A stretch of 31,909 nt of DNA, from positions 1 through 31,909 of IMG/VR virus record IMGVR_UViG_3300046680_000213. One strand, given 5' to 3'. Below the pieces are notes generated by a model. That model saw nothing but the letters and a program-made list of their open reading frames with translations, did not search any database and was not told the origin of the DNA. The position numbers were made by a program, and so were the translations under genes. The stretch comes from a virus. This document shows positions 1 through 4,948 of the stretch, in pieces; position 1 is the stretch's first letter; each line of letters opens with the position of its first letter.

Positions 1-90
1 AAACTCGGCGGCACCGTCATAGGTGTCCTCATCGACCGCGGTCCACTCGCCGCCACGCGGCGTAGGATGAAACTCGGTTTTGATTTTCAT
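1..90 (-). CDS. Hypothetical protein, 5' part only (runs off the left edge)
   Basis: Leftward reading frame beginning at an ATG (complement of 88-90) and open to the window edge, giving 30 residues that begin MKIKTEFHPTPRGGEW. A GGAGA ribosome site lies just upstream, inside the end of the neighbouring leftward gene, whose stop is one base away, so the two are probably translated together. The visible part is too short to assign a family and I do not recognise it. Confidence 0.6.
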   Translation of the reverse strand, partial: MKIKTEFHPTPRGGEWTAVDEDTYDGAAEF

Positions 91-91
91 G

Positions 92-331
92 TCAGTCTCC
101 CAGCAGCTCTTTCAGCGTTGCGTAAAGGTTCGCGGGATTGTCCATGCGGACGGCGACAACGCCCGCGGGCAGGTTCGCGGATGTCTCGCGGCGCTGCAGT
201 TCTTTGAGGATCGATGAGATCAGGTCGAGCCCCTGCGCGATCTCGTCCAGCGATGCGCCGTTGCGGATCAGGCCCCATGCCTCGCGGATGTGGTAGGCCA
301 GTTCGTAATCGTCTTGGCTGCGGATGGTCAT
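92..331 (-). CDS. Small hypothetical protein (79 aa), leftward early gene
   Basis: The frame is open further upstream to 406, but the ATG at 331 is the better start because GAGAGG sits five bases before it and the longer version would run through the divergent promoter. The product begins MTIRSQDDYELAYHIREAW and looks mostly helical and soluble, with no cysteines or membrane segment. It is the first gene of a leftward unit transcribed away from the XRE regulator. By position it could belong to an early or lysogeny operon, but the sequence shows no recognisable domain, so its function is unknown. Confidence 0.65.
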   Translation of the reverse strand: MTIRSQDDYELAYHIREAWGLIRNGASLDEIAQGLDLISSILKELQRRETSANLPAGVVAVRMDNPANLYATLKELLGD

Positions 332-356
332 TTTTGCCTCTCGTTGTTCATGTCGC

Positions 357-419
357 AATATGCGCCCCGCATAATCACACGTCAAGCGTATTGACGATGA
401 TTTCACAAAAATATATGCT
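357..419. promoter_or_regulatory. Divergent promoter pair sharing one palindromic -35 element
   Basis: Rightward: TTGACG (391-396), a 17-base spacer, TATGCT (414-419). Leftward, read on the other strand: TTGACG (385-380), a 17-base spacer, CATATT (362-357). The two -35 boxes are the arms of a perfect inverted repeat CGTCAA-gcgta-TTGACG at 380-396. The rightward promoter would serve the XRE gene at 450 and the leftward one the gene starting at 331. A protein bound at the central palindrome would cover both -35 boxes at once. Confidence 0.6.
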
Positions 420-428
420 TAGCGCATA
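414..428. repeat. Inverted repeat over the rightward -10 box, possible operator
   Basis: TATGC-ttagc-GCATA has perfect 5-base arms and overlaps the -10 hexamer and likely start point of the rightward promoter. Its place is right for autoregulation by the XRE protein encoded just downstream. Arms this short can arise by chance, so the regulatory role is inferred from position. Confidence 0.35.
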
Positions 429-449
429 GAGCGTAACAGGAGCACCAAT

Positions 450-662
450 ATGGCGAAGGTCGACAAAGGCCTTGCTACTGCCCTTAGGAAGGCGCGTGCG
501 AGGCTGGGCGAGACGCAGGCACAGTTCGCCGCGCGTATGGGAGTCAATCAGGCCACGATCTCACGCTGGGAGGTGGATGGGCCGCGCACCGGGCCAAGCA
601 AGGCCGCGGCGAGACACATTCTGTCCAGCGTGGAGCACATCTTCGGATCGCCAGCCCGATAG
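450..662 (+). CDS. XRE/Cro-family helix-turn-helix regulator
   Basis: A 70-residue protein made almost entirely of one XRE-type helix-turn-helix domain. The run GETQAQFAARMGVNQATISRWE (residues 20-41) has the typical helix 2, turn and recognition helix layout of lambda Cro and P22 C2 relatives. An AGGAG site lies seven bases before the ATG. It stands alone at the head of the rightward early region, facing a leftward gene across a shared promoter, where a Cro-like or repressor switch protein is expected. It has no C-terminal oligomerisation or peptidase domain, so it is nearer in size to Cro than to CI. Whether it represses left, right or both is not visible. Confidence 0.85.
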   Translation: MAKVDKGLATALRKARARLGETQAQFAARMGVNQATISRWEVDGPRTGPSKAAARHILSSVEHIFGSPAR

Positions 663-687
663 GTAAGACGGATATACAAAAAGTGTT

Positions 688-716
688 CTGACACAGTGTC
701 AGGTCCGTGACACAAT
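688..716 (+). promoter_or_regulatory. Operator-covered promoter for the DnaA-like gene
   Basis: CTGACA (688-693), a 17-base spacer and CACAAT (711-716) make a fair sigma70-type promoter ahead of the ATG at 733. The same stretch holds three TGACAC half-sites: TGACAC (689-694), GTGTCA (696-701) and TGACAC (708-713). The first two form the perfect palindrome CTGACAC-a-GTGTCAG (688-702) over the -35 box, and the third overlaps the -10 box. This is the arrangement of a repressed early promoter. Which protein binds is unknown; the XRE product next door is the obvious candidate. Confidence 0.5.
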
Positions 717-732
717 CGAATGGGGGTTTACG

Positions 733-1356
733 ATGCTGGACGACACGATCGTCTGCACGACTGCACTTGAGGTAAGGCTCCTCGCCGCGCTAGTGCAGGA
801 GCGCCGGAAGCTCTCGCGCCAGATCAAGCCGCCGGACCCAGCCCGCATCATCAAATTCCGGCCTGTGGCACATCACATCCCGCCATGGCCGCCGGCGGAT
901 TTCATCGGTCCATTGGAGCAGTACGGCCCGCCCCGTCCCGCGGGGCACGGTTGGCGCCCGGCCGAGAACGCCTCGTGCGCCGACATCCTGGCGGCGGTGG
1001 CGCAGCGGTGGCGCGTCACGGTGATGGACCTGCGTTCGGATCGGCGCTCTTGGGACATCATGGTCCCGCGCCACGTCGCGGTCATGCTGTGCAAGACGGT
1101 CACGACGTTGTCTTTCCCGACGATCGGGCGTGCCTTTGGCGGCCGCGACCACACCACGATGCTGCACGCGGCGACGCGCTACGAGTGGCTGCGGCGCGAG
1201 CTAGTCGCGATCCTTACGCCGCAGGATCCGCTGACCCTGTGGGTGCGCGAGGCCTACGATCATGCACGGCGTGGGCCTGTGCAAAACCATGAAAACCCAC
1301 GTTTTGCTGGTGACAAACCAAAGGAACAGGTTCTAGTCTGGCCCTTCGGCGGCTAG
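733..1356 (+). CDS. DnaA domain IV-like DNA-binding protein
   Basis: A 207-residue protein. Residues about 82-155 match the C-terminal DNA-binding domain of the initiator DnaA: a cysteine/alanine-rich helix, then SDRRSWDIMVPRHVAVML and SFPTIGRAFGGRDHTTMLHA. The last part contains the DnaA signature GGRDHTT (136-142) that reads the DnaA box. The AAA+ ATPase domain of real DnaA is absent. Residues 1-80 are proline-rich with no clear fold, and the tail is also unassigned. It lies just ahead of the replication genes behind an operator-covered promoter, so a role in early regulation or recruiting replication to DnaA boxes is plausible. It cannot melt an origin by itself as DnaA does. Confidence 0.8.
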   Translation: MLDDTIVCTTALEVRLLAALVQERRKLSRQIKPPDPARIIKFRPVAHHIPPWPPADFIGPLEQYGPPRPAGHGWRPAENASCADILAAVAQRWRVTVMDLRSDRRSWDIMVPRHVAVMLCKTVTTLSFPTIGRAFGGRDHTTMLHAATRYEWLRRELVAILTPQDPLTLWVREAYDHARRGPVQNHENPRFAGDKPKEQVLVWPFGG

Positions 1357-1389
1357 ACCGTCGCGCCGGGACAGCGGCTTGCTACCGTT

Positions 1390-1443
1390 GCCCGACCTTC
1401 ACGGGCTTACCGGCACCTTTCCCTCCAGCCCTTGAAGGGGGCT
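1390..1443 (+). promoter_or_regulatory. Two leader hairpins, the second covering the ribosome site of the replication gene
   Basis: GCCCG (1390-1394) pairs with CGGGC (1402-1406) around a 7-base loop. AGCCC (1427-1431) pairs with GGGCT (1439-1443) around TTGAAGG. The G-rich ribosome-binding sequence of the ATG at 1448 lies in the 3' arm of the second hairpin, so folding would hide it. Neither hairpin is followed by a U-run, which argues against an intrinsic terminator. Five-base stems are modest evidence. Confidence 0.4.
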
Positions 1444-1447
1444 CTAG

Positions 1448-2221
1448 ATGACCAAATTTCTTCGTATTAAAAATTGGCATCAATTCCAGCACTACAAGAA
1501 ACGCAACCCGCCTTGGATCAAGCTCCACGCCCGTCTCCTGCATAGTCCAGACTGGATTTGCCAGACCGATGCTGGCCGGTTGTCCATGGTATGCTGCATG
1601 CTTGTCGGGGCGATGTATGAGGGATGTGTGCCAGATGACCCCGTATTGATCAAGAATGTGTGTCACATAGACTGGCGTGTCGATTTAAAGTCATTGATAA
1701 AATGCGGCTTTTTAGAAAAAGTGCTAGCAGATGCTAGCACCGTGCAAGCAAATGCTCCCTCTAAGACAGAGACAGAGACAGAGACAGAGGAGAGACAGAG
1801 AGAGAGAGGCAAACGCGCGCAAAAATGCGCGCTCCCCGGAGACTGGCAGCCCACCGATGCCTTGGTTTCCTACGGCCTAGAAAGAGGACTTACGACGCAG
1901 CAAGTGAAAGACGCTGCCGAGACGATGAAGTCCTGGGCCAGTGAGAACTCTGAAAATCCCAAAGGCAGAAAGAAAAACTGGACGCAGGCCTTCGAAGGCT
2001 GGCTGCGCCGCGATGCTGAACGGTTGAGCAAAGGAAACGGACATGGACCAGGACGACCGCGAGCACTTCAAGACGATAGCCTCAGCGCTTCCCGCGCGGC
2101 AGCAAGACTTGCAGAAAAAGCCGAACGGGGAGAGTTCGCATTCGGGCCGCGGCCCGGCAGCGTTTTGCCTGCGCCGAGCCGAACTGATGTTGTCGTGTTA
2201 TCGAAAAGACGAGACGCATAA
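1448..2221 (+). CDS. Phage replication protein, two-domain (winged-helix N-terminus, DnaT-like C-terminus)
   Basis: A 257-residue protein. Residues 1-95, beginning MTKFLRIKNWHQFQHYKKRN, resemble the N-terminal DNA-binding domain of phage replication proteins. Residues about 130-192, with GDWQPTDALVSYGLERGL and a following WTQAFEGWLRRDAE, resemble the DnaT single-strand-binding domain that helps load helicase. Between them is a charged linker (about 97-125) rich in Thr-Glu and Arg-Glu pairs. The start is the ATG at 1448 behind a G-rich ribosome site. The last 59 codons overlap the next gene in another frame. The layout recalls lambda O, whose gene contains the origin, and the linker DNA here has matching features. 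Domain calls are by eye. Confidence 0.7.
   Translation: MTKFLRIKNWHQFQHYKKRNPPWIKLHARLLHSPDWICQTDAGRLSMVCCMLVGAMYEGCVPDDPVLIKNVCHIDWRVDLKSLIKCGFLEKVLADASTVQANAPSKTETETETEERQRERGKRAQKCALPGDWQPTDALVSYGLERGLTTQQVKDAAETMKSWASENSENPKGRKKNWTQAFEGWLRRDAERLSKGNGHGPGRPRALQDDSLSASRAAARLAEKAERGEFAFGPRPGSVLPAPSRTDVVVLSKRRDA
1679..1832. other. Candidate replication origin inside the replication gene
   Basis: Four features lie in order within the inter-domain linker of the replication gene. An A+T-rich stretch (about 1679-1720) stands out in a GC-rich genome. A near-perfect palindrome follows at 1721-1740, with 9-base arms GTGCTAGCA and TGCTAGCAC around GA. Next is an almost pure purine tract (1764-1809) starting with four tandem GACAGA units. 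Last is the GC hairpin GCGCGC-aaaaat-GCGCGC (1815-1832). Lambda and many lambdoid phages keep their origin at exactly this place in the initiator gene. Function is inferred from position and structure. Confidence 0.5.
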
Positions 2222-2555
2222 CCCAGAGATATACAGCGCAGCGATTGCTGCCGTGATGGGAGAATATTCGGAGGCAGTGGTCGAATACGTGACCGATCCA
2301 CGTACCGGCTTGCCGAGCAGGCAGAAGTTTCTGCCCAACGTGGCAGAGGTGCGCGAGGCGCTCGATGCGCGAGCAGCAATCGTTCATCGGTCGTCCACTT
2401 ACGAACAGCGTGTGGCCGAGCAATTGCGCCTGACCGAGGAATGGAAAAATCGAGTGCCCTCTGAACGGCTGAAGGCCGCCGGGCGTGCCTGGCTCGATCG
2501 CACTGACCCGAAGGCGCGGCAGTTGTCTGGGGATACGCGCCGTGAACGTCCTTGA
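2043..2555 (+). CDS. Conserved phage protein of unknown function, overlapping the replication gene
   Basis: A 170-residue protein. The middle part, from MLSCYRKDETHNPEIYSAAI through VTDPRTGLPSRQKFLPNVAEV, is a pattern I recognise from proteins encoded just after replication genes in alphaproteobacterial phages; no function is established that I know of. AGGA lies seven bases before the ATG at 2043, so that start is good, but it puts the first 179 bases inside the replication gene in a different frame. An alternative in-frame ATG at 2187 reduces the overlap and still keeps the conserved part. The C-terminal third is charged and helical. By position it may be a helicase-loading or replication accessory protein. 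Confidence 0.7.
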   Translation: MDQDDREHFKTIASALPARQQDLQKKPNGESSHSGRGPAAFCLRRAELMLSCYRKDETHNPEIYSAAIAAVMGEYSEAVVEYVTDPRTGLPSRQKFLPNVAEVREALDARAAIVHRSSTYEQRVAEQLRLTEEWKNRVPSERLKAAGRAWLDRTDPKARQLSGDTRRERP

Positions 2556-3984
2556 CCTATTCAGCGGCATAGGAGGATTTTCCCTTGGCCTCGAACGAGC
2601 CGGAATGCGCACCGTCGCCTTCTGCGAGATTGATCCCTATTGCCAGCGCGTATTGCGAAAGCACTGGCCAGATGTCCCTGTTTTCGGAGATGTACGAGAG
2701 CTCACCGGCGAAGTTATTGCCGACACCATCGGCGGTGTCTTACGGGAGCAATCAGGGCGGCGGGATGGGTCGTGTGGGGCCGGTGCGGCTGAGTTTGGAG
2801 ACGATGGCGCGGCGGCAGATGTGGCCGACACCGCAGCGGCACGATGCAACGGGAGGTCGAGGCAAGAACAATCTGTTCGCGGACGGCCACTATTATCCGC
2901 ACGATTTAGCGGATGCGGTCAAACCAGAGTGGACCTTATCTGCGGCGGCTTCCCCTGTCAGGACATCAGCGTCGCCGGAAAGGGCGCAGGCATTGCGGGC
3001 GAGCGCAGCGGCCTATGGAAGGAATACGCCAGAATTATTGGCGAAGTACGACCCAGATACGTCATCGTGGAAAACGTCGCAGCTATGCTTGGACGGGGAC
3101 TTGGCGTTGTTCTCGGAGACTTGGCCGCGCTCGGGTTTGACACGGAATGGCACTGCATACCTGCTTCCGCCGTTGGTGCGCCTCACCGACGAGACAGATT
3201 GTGGATCGTGGCGCACGCCACAAGCGCGGGATGGCGATCCGAGGGGTCAGCAGTCGCCGGAGAAACGAATGACAGGTGGGCATTCAGTGAGTTTGGCGGA
3301 ACAGGTGATATGGCCGACGCCACAAGCTCGCGACAGTCACAACCGGTCTGGTCAAGCACATCGCTACGAGGACGAAAAACGCTGGAATTTGCAGGATTGC
3401 TTAGCGAGCCGCGGTCAGAGTGGTTCGCTGAACCCGACGTTCGTAGAATTTCTGATGGGATTTTCAAGGGATTACACGGAGACTTAAATGGGCGTGACGG
3501 AATGGATACCGTGCCAAGTACGGCTGCAGAACCAGAAAATAGCTTGCGAAATATGTGGTTCTCAATCTCGGCTCGGTCTGCATCACAAGGACCGCAACCG
3601 GACAAACAACTCGCCAGAGAACTTGCAGACGCTTTGCCCAACTTGTCACACACGCTTGCATTGGGCCGAGGACAAGATGCCTTGGCGGCGGCATCCTGTT
3701 TCCTGCAGCGTATGCGGGAAGCCTGCACAGCGCTTGGGGTTGTGCGCAACCCACAACACACGACGCAAGAGGCATGGCAGTCCCTATCTGACGAAGAAGC
3801 AGAAAGGGCATTCTTGGCGGCTTGTGGACGAGCGGACTGGCGGAGCGGTGAGTGGCTAGGTGTCCCACGGGTTGCCGTAGGAGTTAAAAATCGCGTGGAC
3901 CGCCTTAGAGCATTGGGGAACGCGGTCGTCCCCCAGATCCCTGAAATCATCGGACGGGCGATAATGCAAAGCATCAAGGACTAG
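2542..3984 (+). CDS. DNA (cytosine-5) methyltransferase with two large internal insertions
   Basis: A 480-residue protein from a GTG at 2542 that overlaps the previous gene by 14 bases. The C5-methyltransferase motifs are all visible: I, DLFSGIGG (residues 5-12); IV, GGFPCQDIS with the catalytic Cys of PCQ at 138-140; VI, ENV at 177-179; VIII, RRDRLWI near 216-222; X, GNAVVP near 459-464. It would methylate cytosines in a short site, probably to shield phage DNA from host restriction. Two stretches are unusual: residues about 61-127, before motif IV, and about 226-440, the target-recognition region. Both are longer and lower in complexity than expected and coincide with genes in another frame (2585-3487 and 3488-3859). 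No restriction partner is visible. Confidence 0.9.
   Translation: MNVLDLFSGIGGFSLGLERAGMRTVAFCEIDPYCQRVLRKHWPDVPVFGDVRELTGEVIADTIGGVLREQSGRRDGSCGAGAAEFGDDGAAADVADTAAARCNGRSRQEQSVRGRPLLSARFSGCGQTRVDLICGGFPCQDISVAGKGAGIAGERSGLWKEYARIIGEVRPRYVIVENVAAMLGRGLGVVLGDLAALGFDTEWHCIPASAVGAPHRRDRLWIVAHATSAGWRSEGSAVAGETNDRWAFSEFGGTGDMADATSSRQSQPVWSSTSLRGRKTLEFAGLLSEPRSEWFAEPDVRRISDGIFKGLHGDLNGRDGMDTVPSTAAEPENSLRNMWFSISARSASQGPQPDKQLARELADALPNLSHTLALGRGQDALAAASCFLQRMREACTALGVVRNPQHTTQEAWQSLSDEEAERAFLAACGRADWRSGEWLGVPRVAVGVKNRVDRLRALGNAVVPQIPEIIGRAIMQSIKD
2585..3487 (+). CDS. WPTP-repeat protein nested out of frame inside the methyltransferase
   Basis: A 300-residue open frame lying wholly within the methyltransferase gene, in another frame. 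It carries features of a phage protein family I have seen beside or fused to cytosine methyltransferases, without known function: LLPTPSAVSYGSNQGGG (44-60), MWPTPQRHD (79-87), SWKTSQLC (161-168), SETWPRSGLTRNGTAYLLPP (177-196), WRTPQARDGD (209-218), WPTPQARDS (243-251), and the terminal LNPTFVEFLMGFS (282-294). Parts overlie unmistakable methyltransferase motifs: SWKTSQ is read from the same DNA as the ENV motif. Some of the apparent conservation may therefore be a shadow of the other frame. The stop TAA is followed at once by the ATG of the HNH gene in the same frame. Confidence 0.45.
   Translation: MASNEPECAPSPSARLIPIASAYCESTGQMSLFSEMYESSPAKLLPTPSAVSYGSNQGGGMGRVGPVRLSLETMARRQMWPTPQRHDATGGRGKNNLFADGHYYPHDLADAVKPEWTLSAAASPVRTSASPERAQALRASAAAYGRNTPELLAKYDPDTSSWKTSQLCLDGDLALFSETWPRSGLTRNGTAYLLPPLVRLTDETDCGSWRTPQARDGDPRGQQSPEKRMTGGHSVSLAEQVIWPTPQARDSHNRSGQAHRYEDEKRWNLQDCLASRGQSGSLNPTFVEFLMGFSRDYTET
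3488..3859 (+). CDS. HNH endonuclease nested out of frame inside the methyltransferase
   Basis: A 123-residue protein with a clear HNH nuclease core: CEIC (20-23), the His pair of LHHKD (32-33), Asn45 in ENLQTLC, and CPTCH (50-54), where two CxxC pairs hold structural zinc. A second zinc-binding group follows (C73, C76, C86, H89) with a basic tail ending RRKRHGSPYL, typical of small HNH homing endonucleases. The ATG directly follows the TAA of the upstream nested frame. The whole gene lies in the target-recognition part of the methyltransferase, whose own frame stays open across it. The core is too complete to be a chance shadow. Such enzymes nick DNA and can spread their own gene. Confidence 0.75.
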   Translation: MGVTEWIPCQVRLQNQKIACEICGSQSRLGLHHKDRNRTNNSPENLQTLCPTCHTRLHWAEDKMPWRRHPVSCSVCGKPAQRLGLCATHNTRRKRHGSPYLTKKQKGHSWRLVDERTGGAVSG

Positions 3985-3987
3985 GAA

Positions 3988-4152
3988 ATGCCGGAACCAA
4001 TCCAAGCACAGATAGACATGCCAAGCCAAGCAGAGATAGACCGGATTCTTTTTGCTTGGGAAACGCAATGCCGGAGGCTCTGCGATGCGGTTAGGCCATC
4101 GTTATTGATAGAGGCCGCCCGTATTGCCGCCCTCGCCGCCGCGCGGCACTAA
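3988..4152 (+). CDS. Small hypothetical protein (54 aa)
   Basis: ATG three bases after the methyltransferase stop, with AGGA seven bases upstream, reading to a TAA at 4150-4152. The product begins MPEPIQAQIDMPSQAEIDR and ends in an Ala/Arg-rich helix, with two cysteines near residues 34 and 38. It lies between the intact methyltransferase and the remnant of a second one. The tight spacing and good ribosome site support translation. There is no recognisable family. Confidence 0.55.
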   Translation: MPEPIQAQIDMPSQAEIDRILFAWETQCRRLCDAVRPSLLIEAARIAALAAARH

Positions 4153-4197
4153 CGCCCGATAAACGCCGCGCATGATGTATCCAGCAAAATCACCAGT

Positions 4198-4308
4198 CTT
4201 GCGTCGCGACTTAGGTCGCTAGGCAATGCGGTGATTCCGCAAATCCCCGAAATCATCGGACGGGCAATCATGAACCATGAAAAAACCCCAGAGCGAGAAA
4301 GTGCATGA
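4198..4308 (+). pseudogene. Remnant of a second cytosine methyltransferase (motif X end only)
   Basis: Read from 4198 this frame gives LASRLRSLGNAVIPQIPEI, then IGRAIM and a short unrelated tail to the TGA at 4306-4308. It closely parallels the end of the intact methyltransferase (LRALGNAVVPQIPEIIGRAIM), including a run of 17 identical bases around the EIIGRA codons. No start codon or other methyltransferase motif precedes it; the frame reaches a stop at 4150. It is therefore the 3' stub of a duplicated or recombined gene. Its last codons overlap the start of the gene at 4277. Confidence 0.7.
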
Positions 4309-4792
4309 TCGCCGTGCTGAGATTACGGCCATACAGGCACAGGGCACCGTTGCCGCGGTTGTTGCCGATCCCTACTCGGAGATCGGCGAGACGATCACTG
4401 TCCTGCGCGCCACCAGGGACGATCCGCTGGCCGGCATGCTGGCTCGAGGGTCGATCGATCTGGCGCAATACGCGGCTGGTCGAGAGTGGCAGCGATACTG
4501 GGAGGACGCTCAGATTGGTGCCGTGCGGGCGATAGATCCGACACGCGAGCCGGTCGACGGCAAGGGCCCTGTGCGCTCGCCCTACACGGAGAAACAGCAC
4601 AAGGCCATGGAGGAATTGCGCACCGTGACGGTGACGCTCGGCTATGAGGGCAATCGCCTGGTGCGTGACATTCTGGGCGATCGCGTGCCGCTCGAGCTGG
4701 CTGCGCAACACCGCGGCCGATCGCGCAAATACATCGGGCTGCGCTTTAGGGAAACCTTGGAGACGATGGCCAAGGTCTGGGGGTTTGCGTGA
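4277..4792 (+). CDS. DUF6456-like protein with C-terminal helix-turn-helix-like region
   Basis: A 171-residue protein. The middle reads DPYSEIGETITVLRATRDDPLAGMLARGSIDLAQYAAGREWQRYWE, a pattern I associate with DUF6456 proteins of alphaproteobacteria. The C-terminus, ELAAQHRGRSRKYIGLRFRETLETMAKVWGFA, resembles a helix-turn-helix that would contact DNA. It lies at the end of the early genes, before the packaging region, where lambdoid phages keep the late-gene activator Q. A regulatory role is plausible by position but not shown. The start overlaps the methyltransferase remnant, and no strong ribosome site is seen. Confidence 0.65.
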   Translation: MKKPQSEKVHDRRAEITAIQAQGTVAAVVADPYSEIGETITVLRATRDDPLAGMLARGSIDLAQYAAGREWQRYWEDAQIGAVRAIDPTREPVDGKGPVRSPYTEKQHKAMEELRTVTVTLGYEGNRLVRDILGDRVPLELAAQHRGRSRKYIGLRFRETLETMAKVWGFA

Positions 4793-4810
4793 ACAAGTTC
4801 CTACCAGCCG

Positions 4811-4838
4811 TTGACAGGTCCGCTCGAGCGTCTAGGTT
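4811..4838 (+). promoter_or_regulatory. Weak promoter candidate before the packaging region
   Basis: A perfect -35 hexamer TTGACA (4811-4816) is followed after 16 bases by TAGGTT (4833-4838), a poor -10 box. It lies between the end of the DUF6456-like gene and the hairpin at 4842, so any transcript would begin at that hairpin and run to the late genes. The weak -10 may indicate dependence on an activator, or mere chance. Confidence 0.25.
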
Positions 4839-4841
4839 TGG

Positions 4842-4872
4842 CACGCGCAAGAGTTAACCCCCCTTGCGTGTG
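4842..4872 (+). terminator. Stem-loop after the early genes, terminator-like but without a U-run
   Basis: CACGCGCAAG (4842-4851) pairs with CTTGCGTGTG (4863-4872), ten pairs including one G-U, around an 11-base loop. The stem is stable, but TTTGTGG follows instead of a proper U-tract, so intrinsic termination would be inefficient. The gap 4793-4948 holds this element and no gene. It may be an early-region terminator that late transcription reads through, or an RNA-processing site. Confidence 0.45.
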
Positions 4873-4948
4873 TTTGTGGTACTGAACTTCGGCGGCCGCG
4901 GATCTTGCCTCCCTCGGTCGCCGTTTTCTATAGGGATTTGGTCAAAAC

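Noticed and set aside
885-1292. Second plus-strand frame inside the DnaA-like gene
   Set aside because: Arg/Gly/Ala/His-rich shadow; the DnaA signature lies in the other frame.
1421-1447. Intrinsic terminator before the replication gene
   Set aside because: The stem is short and no U-run follows; the G-rich arm serves better as the ribosome site.
3183-3977. Long minus-strand open frame opposite the methyltransferase
   Set aside because: No recognisable motifs and cysteine/serine/arginine-rich shadow composition; the plus strand already carries clear motifs.
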